Shown piece by piece: positions 33,972 through 45,342 of a stretch of DNA of 64,000 nucleotides. Made by a program: the position numbers and the translations under genes. The number at the start of each line of letters is the position of its first letter. The first letter of the stretch is position 1. Source of the stretch: an uncultured Alphaproteobacteria bacterium. GTDB lineage: Bacteria > Pseudomonadota > Alphaproteobacteria > Rhodobacterales > Rhodobacteraceae. A model generated the notes under the pieces. The model did not search any database and was not told the DNA's origin. It saw nothing but the letters and a program-made list of their open reading frames with translations. The stretch spans positions 1-64,000 of the forward strand of contig CACBAO010000002.1 of NCBI GenBank assembly GCA_902537235.1. The letters are read 5' to 3'.

Positions 33972-35558
33972 TTAAAAACCTAACGCACATCCATCTTTCC
34001 GGGGATCTGATGCTCCTATCAACACTCCAGACGAGTCTATTCGAACTACTTGTGCTCCGCCTATGGGAATTGTAGCTTCTTCAATTTTATAGCCAATATC
34101 ACTGAGATTTTCTTTTATTATTGAAGAGTAACCCTTCTCTAGACTTAATATTCCATTAAAATAAAAGCTCCTTGGAAAGTTTAAAGCTTCTTGGAGGCCC
34201 ATTCCATAATCTTTTACGTTACTTAGAATTCTCGCATGGCCATTAGCTTGGTATTGTCCACCCATAACCCCAAAGGGCATTATGCTCCCATCTCTTTCTT
34301 TTAGGATAGCAGGAATTATTGTGTGTAGAGGTCTTTTCCCGCCCAACAACTCATTTGGATGATCTTTCTTTAAAACAAATCCAGCACCACGGTTATGAAA
34401 AAGAAGACCATATTTTTTAGAGCATAAACCTGAGCCAAATGCATGAAAACTTGAGAAAATCAAAGATATTGCATTTCCTGCATTGTCAGCTGCGCATATT
34501 AAAACGGTATCCTTATTTCGAGTAAAAAAATCGTCCTTAAGGTTATTGCTCAAAAGTTTTCCAAAGGTAATCTCTTTTGACAATTCTTTCAAATATAAGT
34601 CATCCAAAAATATATTATGTTTTATATCTGAAAAGTGTGGATCTCCAATAAAGTTGTTTCTTGCGGAGTATGCTATTTTTGCTATTTCAGCCTCTAGATG
34701 AACTCTTTCAAAGGAGTCAGCACTAAATCGATCAATATTACAGAATTCCATTAGTTTCTTCATCATTATAGCGGTTATGCCCTGACCATTTGGGGGCAAT
34801 TCGATTAATGTACTGCCATCTTTCAAGTTTGCAGAGATTGGATCAACATATTGGACTTTAACGTTTTCAAAATCACCAAGCGTATGGACTCCACCCAAAT
34901 CTCTTAGGGAGTTTACAAGGTCAATTGTAACATCAGACTCGTAAAAACCCTTTGACCCATGAGTTGCTATTTGCCTAAATACTTCTGCTTGCATTGGGGC
35001 TTTAAATAAAGAACCTGCCTTATATGCCCTTCCTGAGTCTAGATAAAACTTCTCGGAAGCTCCAGTAAGCTTCTTTTTGTGTATATCCCAATCAAATGAA
35101 ACTCGGGGACTTACTACTACACCTTCTTCAGCGTACTTTATTGGCTCTTTGCAGAGTTCTTTTAAGCCCAAATTTCCAAATTTGTCAGCAATCTCTTCAA
35201 AGAGAGATATAGCCCCTGGGACAGTAACAGAATGAGCACTATCTAATGGAATTTTCTCCAAGCTTTTTGATAGTAAAACGTGACTAGACAAAGCCATCGG
35301 CGCTCTACCAGACCCATTCAGACCGATTATACCATCAGATTTTTTTGGTTTAATTATTGCAAATGCATCCCCAAACAAACTTGTAGATTGGGGTTCACAC
35401 AAAACTAACATGAGTGCAGCCGTAATTGCCCCATCGATCGCATTCCCACCTTTGCTCATGACGTCGATACCTATTTTTGCAGCTAGAGGGTGAGAAGTAG
35501 CAATTATTCCATTCGATGAAAAGATTTCAGAGCGTTCAGGTTTTTGAAAATCTCGCAT
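33972..35558 (-). CDS. Gamma-glutamyltransferase family protein (YwrD-like)
   Basis: A 528-residue Ntn-hydrolase. The N-terminal part has IIATSHPLAAKIGIDVMSKGGNAIDGAIT and the conserved NGSGRAP. The self-processing nucleophile is Thr351 (NKDTVLICAADNAGNAISLI), which marks the large/small subunit junction. The later GGKRPLHTIIPAI and MGGQYQANGHARI motifs fit. The usual TTH after the nucleophile is TVL, as in the YwrD-type branch, so glutathione may not be the substrate. No signal peptide is visible, suggesting a cytoplasmic enzyme. It sits 12 bases after the DUF2794 gene on the same strand. Confidence 0.88.
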   Translation of the reverse strand: MRDFQKPERSEIFSSNGIIATSHPLAAKIGIDVMSKGGNAIDGAITAALMLVLCEPQSTSLFGDAFAIIKPKKSDGIIGLNGSGRAPMALSSHVLLSKSLEKIPLDSAHSVTVPGAISLFEEIADKFGNLGLKELCKEPIKYAEEGVVVSPRVSFDWDIHKKKLTGASEKFYLDSGRAYKAGSLFKAPMQAEVFRQIATHGSKGFYESDVTIDLVNSLRDLGGVHTLGDFENVKVQYVDPISANLKDGSTLIELPPNGQGITAIMMKKLMEFCNIDRFSADSFERVHLEAEIAKIAYSARNNFIGDPHFSDIKHNIFLDDLYLKELSKEITFGKLLSNNLKDDFFTRNKDTVLICAADNAGNAISLIFSSFHAFGSGLCSKKYGLLFHNRGAGFVLKKDHPNELLGGKRPLHTIIPAILKERDGSIMPFGVMGGQYQANGHARILSNVKDYGMGLQEALNFPRSFYFNGILSLEKGYSSIIKENLSDIGYKIEEATIPIGGAQVVRIDSSGVLIGASDPRKDGCALGF

Positions 35559-35570
35559 ATCATTTTTTTC

Positions 35571-35876
35571 TTACACTATGTTAATTTTGAGCTCTTTATG
35601 TTTTAGTACTCTCAGGGTCGACTTTAAATCATTAGAACACTTGAGTATTCTGCCATCCATTGCCACTAACGAATACAGTCTACCATATTTTGAGTTTTTG
35701 GGTGTCTTCTTTATACTAAAGAGAGCCCAATCAGAATATTTCCGATAAACAGAAAACACAGCAAAGTCTTTTAAAAAAGATATGCTGTAATCCTTCCACA
35801 GACCATGCGATACCATTATACCATATAGCTGTAAAATCTGATTAAGCTCTATTTTATCAAAACGTGCTTGTTTCAT
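35571..35876 (-). CDS. DUF2794 family protein
   Basis: A 101-residue alphaproteobacterial protein of unknown function. It has the family pattern [37 protein letters not shown] and [13 protein letters not shown] start it at the ATG at 35876. A longer reading frame would run through the tRNA-Ala gene, and the extra residues ([13 protein letters not shown]...) are simply translated tRNA. An AAGAAGAAA stretch just before the ATG serves as ribosome binding site. The start is only 8 bases from the tRNA 3' end. Confidence 0.88.
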   Translation of the reverse strand: MKQARFDKIELNQILQLYGIMVSHGLWKDYSISFLKDFAVFSVYRKYSDWALFSIKKTPKNSKYGRLYSLVAMDGRILKCSNDLKSTLRVLKHKELKINIV

Positions 35877-35884
35877 TTTCTTCT

Positions 35885-35960
<76 letters not shown>

Positions 35961-36005
35961 CTTTTTCTTTTTGATAAAGTTTAACACTAAAAAAGATAAT
36001 TTGAA

Positions 36006-36350
36006 TTAGTTTTCTTCACCATCATTAGAAGGTACATCCGTAATTTCTTCCAATGGAACTGTATCCTGATCATCTTCTTCTAAAAGCTCATCATCCAATT
36101 CAGATGAATCATCCTCTTCATCTAATATAAGATCATCATCGATTGTCAGCAACTCATCTGACCCATCAAACTTCGTATCATTTGGATTTTCTTCGCTTTT
36201 TCGGTTTGCTTTAATTTTCTCAGATGCGGACTTATCAAGTGTAATTTCTTTACCAGTATATGGGCTTATCACAGGAATGCTATTAAGATCATAAAAGCGT
36301 TTTCCAGTCTCAGGACAAATTCTTTTTGTTCCCCATTCTTCTTTTGCCAT
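36006..36350 (-). CDS. TIGR02300/FYDLN acid domain protein
   Basis: A 114-residue protein named for its conserved KRFYDLN motif, here within GTKRICPETGKRFYDLNSIP (8-27). The CPETG segment and PVISPYTGKE follow. The C-terminal 50 residues are strongly acidic (runs of Asp/Glu). It is widespread in alphaproteobacteria and its function is unknown. Downstream on the same strand is tRNA-Ala. The 90 bases between it and the lpdA end show no clear hairpin. Confidence 0.92.
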   Translation of the reverse strand: MAKEEWGTKRICPETGKRFYDLNSIPVISPYTGKEITLDKSASEKIKANRKSEENPNDTKFDGSDELLTIDDDLILDEEDDSSELDDELLEEDDQDTVPLEEITDVPSNDGEEN

Positions 36351-36440
36351 TACCCTATCTCCTAGCTATTAGTTGCCTTGAATGTTGATAATTGTTTGTT
36401 AATTAATTTGCAAGCAATTAAAATAGCATAGCTTGAAATA

Positions 36441-37829
36441 TTAAGAATGAATCGCACCTAACCCACAAGCTAATGCAGCTTCGCGTACAGCCTCTGAAAA
36501 AGTTGGATGAGCGTGACAAGTTCTTGCTAAATCTTCTGTGCTCGCACCAAATTCCATCGCAACACATACTTCATGAACTAGATCTCCTGCAGCAGGCCCA
36601 ATAATGTGAGCCCCTAATATTTTATCGCTATTAAAGTCGGCTATAATCTTGACAAAACCGTTATGGGAAAAAACTGTTTTTGCTCTGCCATTGCCCATAA
36701 ACGAAAATTTCCCAACTTTCACAGCTGTACCTGCTTCTTTCAACTCATTTTCTGTTTTGCCAACAGAAGCAACTTCAGGATGAGTATAAACAACGCTTGG
36801 TATTAATTCAAAGTTTACATGCCCAGCTTGTCCAGCAATTATCTCAGCTACTGCTATACCCTCCTCCTCTGCCTTATGAGCTAGCATTGGTCCAGCAGTT
36901 ACATCTCCTATAGCAAAAATATTTTTTGCTGTTGTTCTCCAATTGCTATCGGTTTCAATTTGCCCTTTAGGGTTCAGCTCTAAGCCGATCTTTTCGAGAT
37001 TGAGACCTTTGGTTAATGGTTTTCTCCCCGTTGCAACTAAAACGACGTCAGCAGATAAATCATTAATTTCATCAGATTCTCTGGCCTGAAAAGTAACTTT
37101 CACTCCCTTTTTTTCTTTAGCTATCATTGAAACAGAACAATTTAAATGGAACTTAAAGCCCTGTTTTTGCAATATAGCTTTAAAGTTCTTTGATATATCA
37201 TGGTCCATGCCATTGAGAACCTTATCAAAGTATTCTAATACAGTTACCTCGGTGCCAAGACGACTATATATTGACCCCATCTCTAAACCTATAACACCTG
37301 CACCAACAACTATCATTTTTTTTGGGATTTTCTTTAACTCCAATGCACCCGTAGAAGAAAGTATGACCTTCTCATCAAAATCAATGTCGTTGAAGATGGT
37401 AGCTTCAGAGCCAGTAGCAACAACAAAATATTCTGCTTGATAATTTTTATCATCAACACAGATCGTATTTTGATCTATGAAGCTGGCCCAACCCTTAATA
37501 AGGAAAATTTTATTTTTTTTAAATAGGTACTCTATCCCCTTTGTATTGTCTTTTATTAGTCTTTCCTTATACTCGAGCATTTTATTCCAATTCACAACAG
37601 GCCTCTCTACCTCTATTCCCATCTTAGAAAAATTTTCTGTTGCATTATGATAGTTATGGGAAGCATTTAAAAGTGCTTTGGAAGGAATGCACCCTACATT
37701 TAAACAGGTGCCTCCAAGAGCCGAATTGCCTTCAACACAAGCAACCTTTATGCCAAGCTGAGCCAATTTTATTGCACAAACATATCCTCCAGGCCCACTC
37801 CCAATAACTATCGCATCGAATTTTTCCAT
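36441..37829 (-). CDS. lpdA: Dihydrolipoyl dehydrogenase (E3)
   Basis: A 462-residue flavoprotein. The FAD-binding [11 protein letters not shown] (10-20) precedes the redox disulfide Cys42/Cys47 ([16 protein letters not shown]). The NAD-binding [11 protein letters not shown] and the C-terminal active-site His-Glu in [13 protein letters not shown] are also present. It reoxidises the lipoyl group of the 2-oxoglutarate dehydrogenase complex and possibly others. It is the last gene of the TCA operon, 21 bases after sucB. Confidence 0.96.
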   Translation of the reverse strand: MEKFDAIVIGSGPGGYVCAIKLAQLGIKVACVEGNSALGGTCLNVGCIPSKALLNASHNYHNATENFSKMGIEVERPVVNWNKMLEYKERLIKDNTKGIEYLFKKNKIFLIKGWASFIDQNTICVDDKNYQAEYFVVATGSEATIFNDIDFDEKVILSSTGALELKKIPKKMIVVGAGVIGLEMGSIYSRLGTEVTVLEYFDKVLNGMDHDISKNFKAILQKQGFKFHLNCSVSMIAKEKKGVKVTFQARESDEINDLSADVVLVATGRKPLTKGLNLEKIGLELNPKGQIETDSNWRTTAKNIFAIGDVTAGPMLAHKAEEEGIAVAEIIAGQAGHVNFELIPSVVYTHPEVASVGKTENELKEAGTAVKVGKFSFMGNGRAKTVFSHNGFVKIIADFNSDKILGAHIIGPAAGDLVHEVCVAMEFGASTEDLARTCHAHPTFSEAVREAALACGLGAIHS

Positions 37830-37850
37830 TTGAAACCCTTAGTTTAAAAT

Positions 37851-39015
37851 TTACAGATCAATCAATAATCGACGGGGATCTTCCAGGTTCTCTTTTACTC
37901 TGACTAAAAATGTAACAGCACCTTTCCCATCTATAATACGATGGTCATAACTCAGAGAAAGATACATCATAGGTCGTATCTCAATTTTCCCATCAATGGC
38001 CATCGGCCTTTCTTGAATTTTATGCATTCCAAGTATGCCTGACTCTGGTGAATTTAAGATTGGAGAGGACATTAGAGATCCATATATTCCACCATTAGAT
38101 ATAGTGAAAGTACCACCGATCATATCGTCCATAGATAGTTTGCTATCTCTTGCTAATAAGCCCAACTTATTAATTTCCTTTTCTATATCAGAGAAGCTCA
38201 TGGCATCGGCATTTTTTAAAACTGGTACAACTAAACCGTTATCTGTTCCTACTGCTACGCCCATATTGACGTATTGCTTGTATATTATATATTCCCCATC
38301 TATTTGGGCGTTAACCTCGGGTACTTCTTCTAGAGCTTTACAGCAAGCTTTTACAAAAAAATGACATAAACCCAAGCTTTACGCCGTGTTTTGAGAAAAA
38401 TTGATCTTTAAATTCACTTCGTATTTTTAGAATTGCTGTCATGTCTGCTTCATTGTATGTTGTTAGCATTGCAGCAGTGTTTTGAGATTCTTTAAGCCTT
38501 CGGGCTATTGTCTGTCTTAACCTCGTCATTTTTACTTTTTCTTCTGATCCCATTGAAGGCGTTAGGCTTTCCTTTAAATTTTGATTGTTTGGCAAGCTAA
38601 TCACGTCTTCTTTCATTATCCGACCCTCTCTTCCAGAGCCTTCAAGGGATCTCGGATCAATGTTTTTTTCCTTCATGATCTTTTCTGCAGAAGGAGCATT
38701 TTTTACGCTTTTAGTTCCTTCAGCCATATTTTTTTCAGCGGTTTTATTTTTTGGCATTTCATTCTTTTCTATCGCTACTGCACCTTCCTCTAAAACAGCT
38801 AGTATTGCATCTAACTCTACCGTCTCCCCTTCCTTAACCATTATTTTTGACACAACTCCGTTTATAGTACTAGGTACTTCAATAGTGACTTTGTCTGTCT
38901 CGAGTTCGCATATCATTTCATCAACCGCCACATTGTCGCCCACCCTCTTAAACCAAGTGCCAACAGTTGCCTCAGTTACACTTTCACCTAATGTAGGAAC
39001 CTTCAACTCTATCAT
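37851..39015 (-). CDS. sucB: Dihydrolipoyllysine succinyltransferase (2-oxoglutarate dehydrogenase E2), with apparent frameshift
   Basis: Two adjacent frames together encode one E2 protein. The first (39015 to the frameshift) has the lipoyl domain with Lys42 ([11 protein letters not shown]), a flexible linker, the E3-binding domain ([19 protein letters not shown]) and the start of the catalytic domain. The second continues from [20 protein letters not shown] to the active-site [10 protein letters not shown]. The break is at a run of seven A on the + strand (38355-38361): with six, the protein reads on smoothly as [14 protein letters not shown] and totals 387 residues. The gene lies between sucA (21 bases) and lpdA (21 bases) with all motifs intact. 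It is more likely a sequencing or assembly indel than a real pseudogene. Confidence 0.88.
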
Positions 39016-39036
39016 AATAATCCCCTAAATAACGTC

Positions 39037-42012
39037 TTAAACTTTTAAAGCTTGATCAATTAATTTTCCCTGCTGTTCAATGTGCTGCTTAGCTAAACCT
39101 GTTGCTGGCGAAGCAGCGGACTGTCGTCCGGCATAATCAGCTCTGCCAGAGCAATGGCCTATGTGACCTAAAATCATTTCAAGTATCGGTTCTACGAAAA
39201 ACCATCCTCCTTGGTTCCTCGGTTCTTCTTGGCACCAAGTTATTTTGGCGTTTTTAAAACGTGACAATTCTTTAATCATTGATTGTGAAGGAAAAGGATA
39301 CAACTGTTCAAGTCTGAGTAAATACACCTCTTTTAGATTTCTCTTGTTTCTTTCTGAAAATAGCTCGTAATAAATTTTTCCGGAGCAAATAACTACTTTT
39401 TTAATTTTACTGTCCTCGGAAAGCTTAAAGTCACTCGATGTTTCGGCGTCATCTTTGAGTATTCTGTGGAAACTCGAGCCATTTGTAAAATCTTCCAACG
39501 AACTTACAGCTAGTTTGTTTCTCAGTAGTGATTTTGGCGTCATTATGATAAGTGGTTTTCGAAAATGCCTCAGCATTTGTCGTCTCAATATATGGAAATA
39601 GTTCGCCGGAGTCGAAACATTAGCCACTATCCAATTTTCTTCTGCACATGCCTGAAGAAATCTTTCTAATCTAGCAGAAGAGTGCTCTGGCCCTTGACCT
39701 TCATAACCGTGAGGAAGTAGCATAACAAGCCCAGACATTCTCAACCATTTTTTTTCTCCAGATGATATAAATTGATCTATCATGATCTGTGCCCCATTAA
39801 CAAAATCTCCAAACTGAGCTTCCCACAGGGTTAAGCAATTTGGTTCTGCAAGAGAGTACCCATACTCATAACCCAACACAGCGTACTCAGATAACATGGA
39901 GTCAATGACTTCGAATTGGGTTTTTTGACTAATATCTAATTTGCTACCTATCTTAGAGACACCAAACTCAATAGAATTTTGCGTTATATTGTAAAGAGGA
40001 TAGAAGCGTTCTTCTGTTTCTTGATCTATGATTGCAGAATGCCTCTGGGAAAAAGTTCCTCTTTTCGAGTCTTGGCCAGATAGCCTAACCGAAAACCCCT
40101 CATTCAATAAAGAGCCGAATGCAAGCGCTTCAGCTGTTGCCCAGTCAATACCCTTTCCTTTGTTTAAGGTATCTTTTTTATTTTCAATCATTCTGGACAC
40201 TGTTTTGTGCACCTTGAGATTATTTGGTATGGTTGTGAGTACCTTCGATATTTTTTTAAACACATCCTTCTTTATTGAAGTTTTTCCCCTCTCGTAAAGG
40301 TCCGGTCGCTTCGTAAGCCCAGACCATTTTCCATCAAGCCAGTCAGCCTTATTTGGCTTATAGTTTTTTCCTGCCTCAAATTCGTCATTCAGAAAGCTTT
40401 GAAAATTCGATTTTAGCTTGTTCAATTCACCATCTCTTAGTATTCCTTCTGCCTCCAGCTTTTTGGAATACAATTCAAGGGCGGTCTGATGGGTTTTAAT
40501 TTTTTTGTACATGATAGGTTGGGTAAACATTGGTTCATCACCTTCATTATGCCCAAAACGTCGATAGCAAAAAATATCAATCACAACGTCTTTCTTAAAT
40601 TTTTGTCTAAACTCGGTAGCCACTTTTGCGGCGTGAACTACCGCTTCCGGATCATCACCATTAACATGAAAAATCGGTGCTTCCACCATAAGCGCAATGT
40701 CTGTTGGGTAGGGTGATGATCTTGAATAAAGAGGGGCGGTTGTGAAACCAATTTGATTATTTACGACGATATGGATAGTGCCGCCGGTGCGATGTCCTTT
40801 CAGACCCGAAAGTCCAAAGCATTCAGCAACGATACCTTGGCCTGCAAAAGCTGCATCACCATGGAGCAAAACGGGCAAAACTTTTTCTCTTTCTCTATCA
40901 TTTAGTTGCTCTTGCTTAGCCCTTACTTTTCCTAACACGACAGGGTTTACTGCTTCTAAGTGAGATGGATTTGCCGTTAGAGATAAGTGTACTTTGTTGC
41001 CATCAAACTCCCGGTCAGACGAAGCACCTAAATGATATTTTACATCGCCGGAGCCATCAACATCCTCGGGTTTATAGCTCCCACCTTGGAACTCGTTAAA
41101 AATCGCTTTAAAAGGTTTGCTCATCACGTTAGCTAGTATCGATAATCTTCCTCTATGAGGCATACCTATAACGATCTCTTTAACTCCTAAATTTCCTCCT
41201 CTCTTTATTATTTGTTCCATTGCGGGGATTAGCGACTCTCCTCCATCCAAGCCGAACCTTTTTGTTCCTGTATATTTAATATGAAGAAATTTTTCAAAGC
41301 CTTCAGCTTCTATTAGCTTGTTTAATATAGCTTTTCGTCCCTCTTCTGTGAACTGGATTTCTTTGCCCAGTCCTTCAATACGCTCTTTTAGCCAAGCTGA
41401 CTGGTCCGGATTCGAAATATGCATATATTGAAGTGCAAAAGTTCCACAGTAAGTTCTTTCAAGTAGAGACATAATCTCGCTCATCGAAGCAACTTCCAAT
41501 CCCAATACATTGTCAATATAGATATCTCTCTCCATATCTTCCTCTGAAAAACCATAATTTTTTGGATCCAGCTCTGGATGATATGACAGGCTATTGATTT
41601 CAAGAGGGTCAAGCTTTGCTTTTAGGTGGCCTCTTATTCTGAAAGCCCTAATAATCATAAGAGCTCTCAAACTATCTAACACTTTTTCTTTCAAATTATC
41701 TGAGCTTGTGAAGAATTCAGATTTTTCCGAATATGCTGTAATTTTTTCTTCTAATGCTTCTGTTGATTGTAAACTCCAAAAACTATTATCTTGTATTCCA
41801 AAGTCTTGCTTGTGATCTACAGGCCAATCGCTTCTGGACCATGATGCTTTTTCAGCTGAAATATCGCTTGTTTCAAAAAAAGATGTCCATGATTTATCTA
41901 TTGATTTTGGATCTTTAAGGTACATATTTTGTAGATACTCAAGATAGCTAGAGTTGCCTCCATTAAGGACATCTTCCGGTTTTTTAGAGTTTTTAGGATC
42001 CATTTTATTCAT
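39037..42012 (-). CDS. sucA: 2-oxoglutarate dehydrogenase E1 component
   Basis: A 991-residue thiamine diphosphate enzyme. The N-terminal segment NSSYLEYLQNMYLKDPKSID starts the family. GMPHRGRLSIL, the ThDP-binding GDAAFAGQGIVAE and NNQIGFTT, and FCYRRFGHNEGDEP follow. The C-terminal half has the GYEYGYSL, LWEAQFGDF and GPEHSSARLERFLQ motifs. It decarboxylates 2-oxoglutarate and passes succinyl to SucB. An in-frame ATG at 42003 (MDPKNSK) is an alternative start, because the first three codons lie in a direct-repeat copy and neither ATG has a clear ribosome binding site. Confidence 0.97.
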   Translation of the reverse strand: MNKMDPKNSKKPEDVLNGGNSSYLEYLQNMYLKDPKSIDKSWTSFFETSDISAEKASWSRSDWPVDHKQDFGIQDNSFWSLQSTEALEEKITAYSEKSEFFTSSDNLKEKVLDSLRALMIIRAFRIRGHLKAKLDPLEINSLSYHPELDPKNYGFSEEDMERDIYIDNVLGLEVASMSEIMSLLERTYCGTFALQYMHISNPDQSAWLKERIEGLGKEIQFTEEGRKAILNKLIEAEGFEKFLHIKYTGTKRFGLDGGESLIPAMEQIIKRGGNLGVKEIVIGMPHRGRLSILANVMSKPFKAIFNEFQGGSYKPEDVDGSGDVKYHLGASSDREFDGNKVHLSLTANPSHLEAVNPVVLGKVRAKQEQLNDREREKVLPVLLHGDAAFAGQGIVAECFGLSGLKGHRTGGTIHIVVNNQIGFTTAPLYSRSSPYPTDIALMVEAPIFHVNGDDPEAVVHAAKVATEFRQKFKKDVVIDIFCYRRFGHNEGDEPMFTQPIMYKKIKTHQTALELYSKKLEAEGILRDGELNKLKSNFQSFLNDEFEAGKNYKPNKADWLDGKWSGLTKRPDLYERGKTSIKKDVFKKISKVLTTIPNNLKVHKTVSRMIENKKDTLNKGKGIDWATAEALAFGSLLNEGFSVRLSGQDSKRGTFSQRHSAIIDQETEERFYPLYNITQNSIEFGVSKIGSKLDISQKTQFEVIDSMLSEYAVLGYEYGYSLAEPNCLTLWEAQFGDFVNGAQIMIDQFISSGEKKWLRMSGLVMLLPHGYEGQGPEHSSARLERFLQACAEENWIVANVSTPANYFHILRRQMLRHFRKPLIIMTPKSLLRNKLAVSSLEDFTNGSSFHRILKDDAETSSDFKLSEDSKIKKVVICSGKIYYELFSERNKRNLKEVYLLRLEQLYPFPSQSMIKELSRFKNAKITWCQEEPRNQGGWFFVEPILEMILGHIGHCSGRADYAGRQSAASPATGLAKQHIEQQGKLIDQALKV

Positions 42013-42077
42013 GGTTATTTACTACTTTATTTACGGTTATTATTACAGTACTTACGGTTATTTTCTAGTATGTTTAA
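42013..42077. repeat. Three ~21-22 bp direct repeats filling the sucD-sucA gap
   Basis: The whole 65-base gap between sucD and sucA is built from three imperfect tandem copies beginning GGTTATT at 42013, 42035 and 42056 (+ strand), with spacings of 22 and 21 bases. The shared core is GGTTATTnnTAC followed by a T/A-rich part ending TTAC. Copy 1 runs into the sucA start codon. The origin and role are unknown. Possible readings are a small tandem duplication or an RNA/protein binding array in the sucD-sucA spacer. Confidence 0.6.
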
Positions 42078-42965
42078 CTAATTTTTTTGAACTGCCTCTT
42101 GTACTGCTTCTCCTAAAGTGGCTGGACTATCTGAAACGACAACTCCTGCTTTTTTCATTGCTTCTATTTTATCTTCAGCGGCACCCATACCTCCAGCTAT
42201 TATAGCTCCAGCATGCCCCATTCTTCTTCCCTTGGGAGCTGTTCTTCCAGCAATAAAACCTGCTATCGGTTTTGATCTTCCCTTTTTACGCTCCTTAATT
42301 AAATATTCACAAGTTTCTTCTTCAGCGCTACCACCGATCTCTCCTATCATTATTATAGATTGTGTTTCATCATCGCTTAAAAACTTATCAATTACATCGA
42401 TGAACTCTGTTCCCTTAATAGGGTCACCTCCTATACCAATACAAGATGATTGACCTAATCCAATTTTTGTCGTTTGATCAACAGCTTCATAAGTTAGTGT
42501 TCCAGATCGTGAGACAACACCTACGGTGCCCTTTTTATGAATATGCCCTGGCATTATCCCAATTTTACATTGCTCAGGTGTTATCACACCTGGGCAATTT
42601 GGTCCTATTAGGATTGACTTTGATCGCAATAAAACTGCTTTTACTCTCATCATATCTAAAATAGGTATACCCTCGGTAATGCAAACTATTAAATCGATTT
42701 TGGCGTCAATCGCTTCCAATATTGCGTCTGCTGCAAATGGTGGTGGCACATAGATTGCGCTCGCGTTAGCCCCGGTGCTTATCTTTGCTTCCTCTACAGA
42801 ATCAAAAATGGGAAGATCTAGGTGTGTTTCTCCACCTTTTCCGGGGGTAACACCCCCTACCATTTTCGTTCCGTATTTCATAGCCTGCTCTGTATGAAAG
42901 GAACCTTGACTTCCTGTAAGACCTTGGCAAATAACTTTAGTATCTGAATTTATGTAAATACTCAT
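42078..42965 (-). CDS. sucD: Succinyl-CoA synthetase subunit alpha
   Basis: A 295-residue subunit. CoA-binding [15 protein letters not shown] lies near residue 15. [24 protein letters not shown] and the phosphorylated His in [14 protein letters not shown] (about 243-256) are all present. It couples succinyl-CoA cleavage to ATP or GTP formation with SucC. It follows sucC by 7 bases; a repeat-filled 65-base gap separates it from sucA. Confidence 0.97.
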   Translation of the reverse strand: MSIYINSDTKVICQGLTGSQGSFHTEQAMKYGTKMVGGVTPGKGGETHLDLPIFDSVEEAKISTGANASAIYVPPPFAADAILEAIDAKIDLIVCITEGIPILDMMRVKAVLLRSKSILIGPNCPGVITPEQCKIGIMPGHIHKKGTVGVVSRSGTLTYEAVDQTTKIGLGQSSCIGIGGDPIKGTEFIDVIDKFLSDDETQSIIMIGEIGGSAEEETCEYLIKERKKGRSKPIAGFIAGRTAPKGRRMGHAGAIIAGGMGAAEDKIEAMKKAGVVVSDSPATLGEAVQEAVQKN

Positions 42966-42972
42966 ATTTAGC

Positions 42973-44175
42973 TCACTTTATCTGCGCAACTATTTTGGCT
43001 GCGGCCTCATTTAAATTGTCTGCAGTGATTACGTTTAAGGCACTTTGCTCTATAATCTTTTTTCCTTTTTCTACATTTGTTCCTTCAAGCCTTACTACCA
43101 ATGGAACCTTTAATCCAACTTCTTTTGTGGCTTGAACCACTCCTTCTGCAATTACATCGCAACGCATTATGCCACCAAAAATGTTAACTAATATTCCTTT
43201 TACATTCTTATCTGATGTGATTATCTTGAAGGCTTCCGTAACCTTTTCCTTTGTTGCTCCCCCACCAACATCGAGAAAGTTCGCTGGTTCAGAACCATTT
43301 AGTTTTATTATATCCATAGTCGCCATGGCTAATCCAGCACCATTAACCATGCACCCAATCTCTCCATCTAGGGATATATAATTGAGATCAAACCTAGATG
43401 CTTCCAACTCTTTTGGGTCTTCCTCAGTAATGTCCCTTAAAGTTTCTAAATCCTTGTTTTTGAAAAGAGCATTGCTATCAAAGCTCATCTTACAATCGAG
43501 ACAAATCAAGGCATTATCGTCGGTCATGATTAAAGGATTAATTTCGATCATATCGCAATTTTTCTCGATAAAAAGACTGTAAAGGTTTCTTGTCATTTTA
43601 ATGCATTGCTTAACAGCATTATCCCTTAAGCCCAAAGCAAAAGCTATTTTCCTCCCATGGTGGTCAGAAAACCCTTCTGCTGGATCAACAATAATTGTTA
43701 CAATATCAGTTGGATTTTCCTCTGCTACCTTTTCAATATCCATACCACCTTTTCTAGAGCATACAAATGACATGGAACTAGAAGACCGATCAACCAAAAG
43801 AGCCAAGTAAAATTCTTTAACAATACTACATCCTAGTTCAATGTAGACTTTGTTGACGGTCTTACCGATAGCCCCAGTTTGTTTTGTTACCAGTGTTTTC
43901 CCCAACATTTTATGTGCTTGTTCAAGAGCATCATTTGCATTTTTTGAAATTCTAACTCCCCCACCATCGCCGGCATCTTTTTCTTTAAATTTCCCTTTTC
44001 CGCGTCCACCAGCATGAATCTGCGCCTTTACAGCAAAGATGGTGTCTTCACCTACTTTTTCGAAAAGTGTTTCAAGGGAAGGTGAACTACTCTGTAGATC
44101 TAACACTATTCCAGGCTGAACTGGAATATCGTATTGATTGAGCAATGACTTTCCCTGAAATTCATGTATATTCAT
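42973..44175 (-). CDS. sucC: Succinyl-CoA synthetase subunit beta
   Basis: A 400-residue ATP-grasp subunit starting [19 protein letters not shown]. It has the nucleotide-binding [16 protein letters not shown] and EINPL(I)M metal-ligand segments, [24 protein letters not shown] and [11 protein letters not shown]. It works with SucD. The gene is 25 bases downstream of mdh in the same operon. Length and motifs are normal. Confidence 0.97.
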   Translation of the reverse strand: MNIHEFQGKSLLNQYDIPVQPGIVLDLQSSSPSLETLFEKVGEDTIFAVKAQIHAGGRGKGKFKEKDAGDGGGVRISKNANDALEQAHKMLGKTLVTKQTGAIGKTVNKVYIELGCSIVKEFYLALLVDRSSSSMSFVCSRKGGMDIEKVAEENPTDIVTIIVDPAEGFSDHHGRKIAFALGLRDNAVKQCIKMTRNLYSLFIEKNCDMIEINPLIMTDDNALICLDCKMSFDSNALFKNKDLETLRDITEEDPKELEASRFDLNYISLDGEIGCMVNGAGLAMATMDIIKLNGSEPANFLDVGGGATKEKVTEAFKIITSDKNVKGILVNIFGGIMRCDVIAEGVVQATKEVGLKVPLVVRLEGTNVEKGKKIIEQSALNVITADNLNEAAAKIVAQIK

Positions 44176-44200
44176 TTTCCCCCCTTTATCAACAATCTAT

Positions 44201-45196
<996 letters not shown>

Positions 45197-45225
45197 TTAT
45201 CTTTGATCTATTGGAAAATAATTTC

Positions 45226-45254
45226 GAAATATTTGTAGATAAAGCTTCTGTCAA
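45226..45254 (-). promoter_or_regulatory. Candidate sigma-70-type promoter of the mdh-suc operon
   Basis: On the - strand a perfect TTGACA (45249-45254) is followed after 17 bases by TATTTC (45226-45231), about 60 bases before the mdh ATG. The -35 is ideal but the -10 is weak. It lies in the 176-base gap between mdh and the divergent malyl-CoA lyase gene, the only large gap ahead of the six-gene operon. Confidence 0.4.
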
Positions 45255-45342
45255 AAAGTAAAATAAATTTTTGTGAATTTCAAACTTATTTATTGAAAAT
45301 TCGGATTATGTATAATTGAGATATTTAAGAGGACCCAAAGTT

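Noticed and set aside
33972-35558. Inactive gamma-glutamyltransferase because the TTH motif is absent
   Set aside because: The nucleophile position aligns with Thr351 and the YwrD-type branch normally lacks TTH, so inactivity is not supported.
38338-38375. Programmed +1 ribosomal frameshift in sucB
   Set aside because: No stop or slow codon, no internal Shine-Dalgarno and no family precedent accompany the run. A single homopolymer indel explains it more simply.
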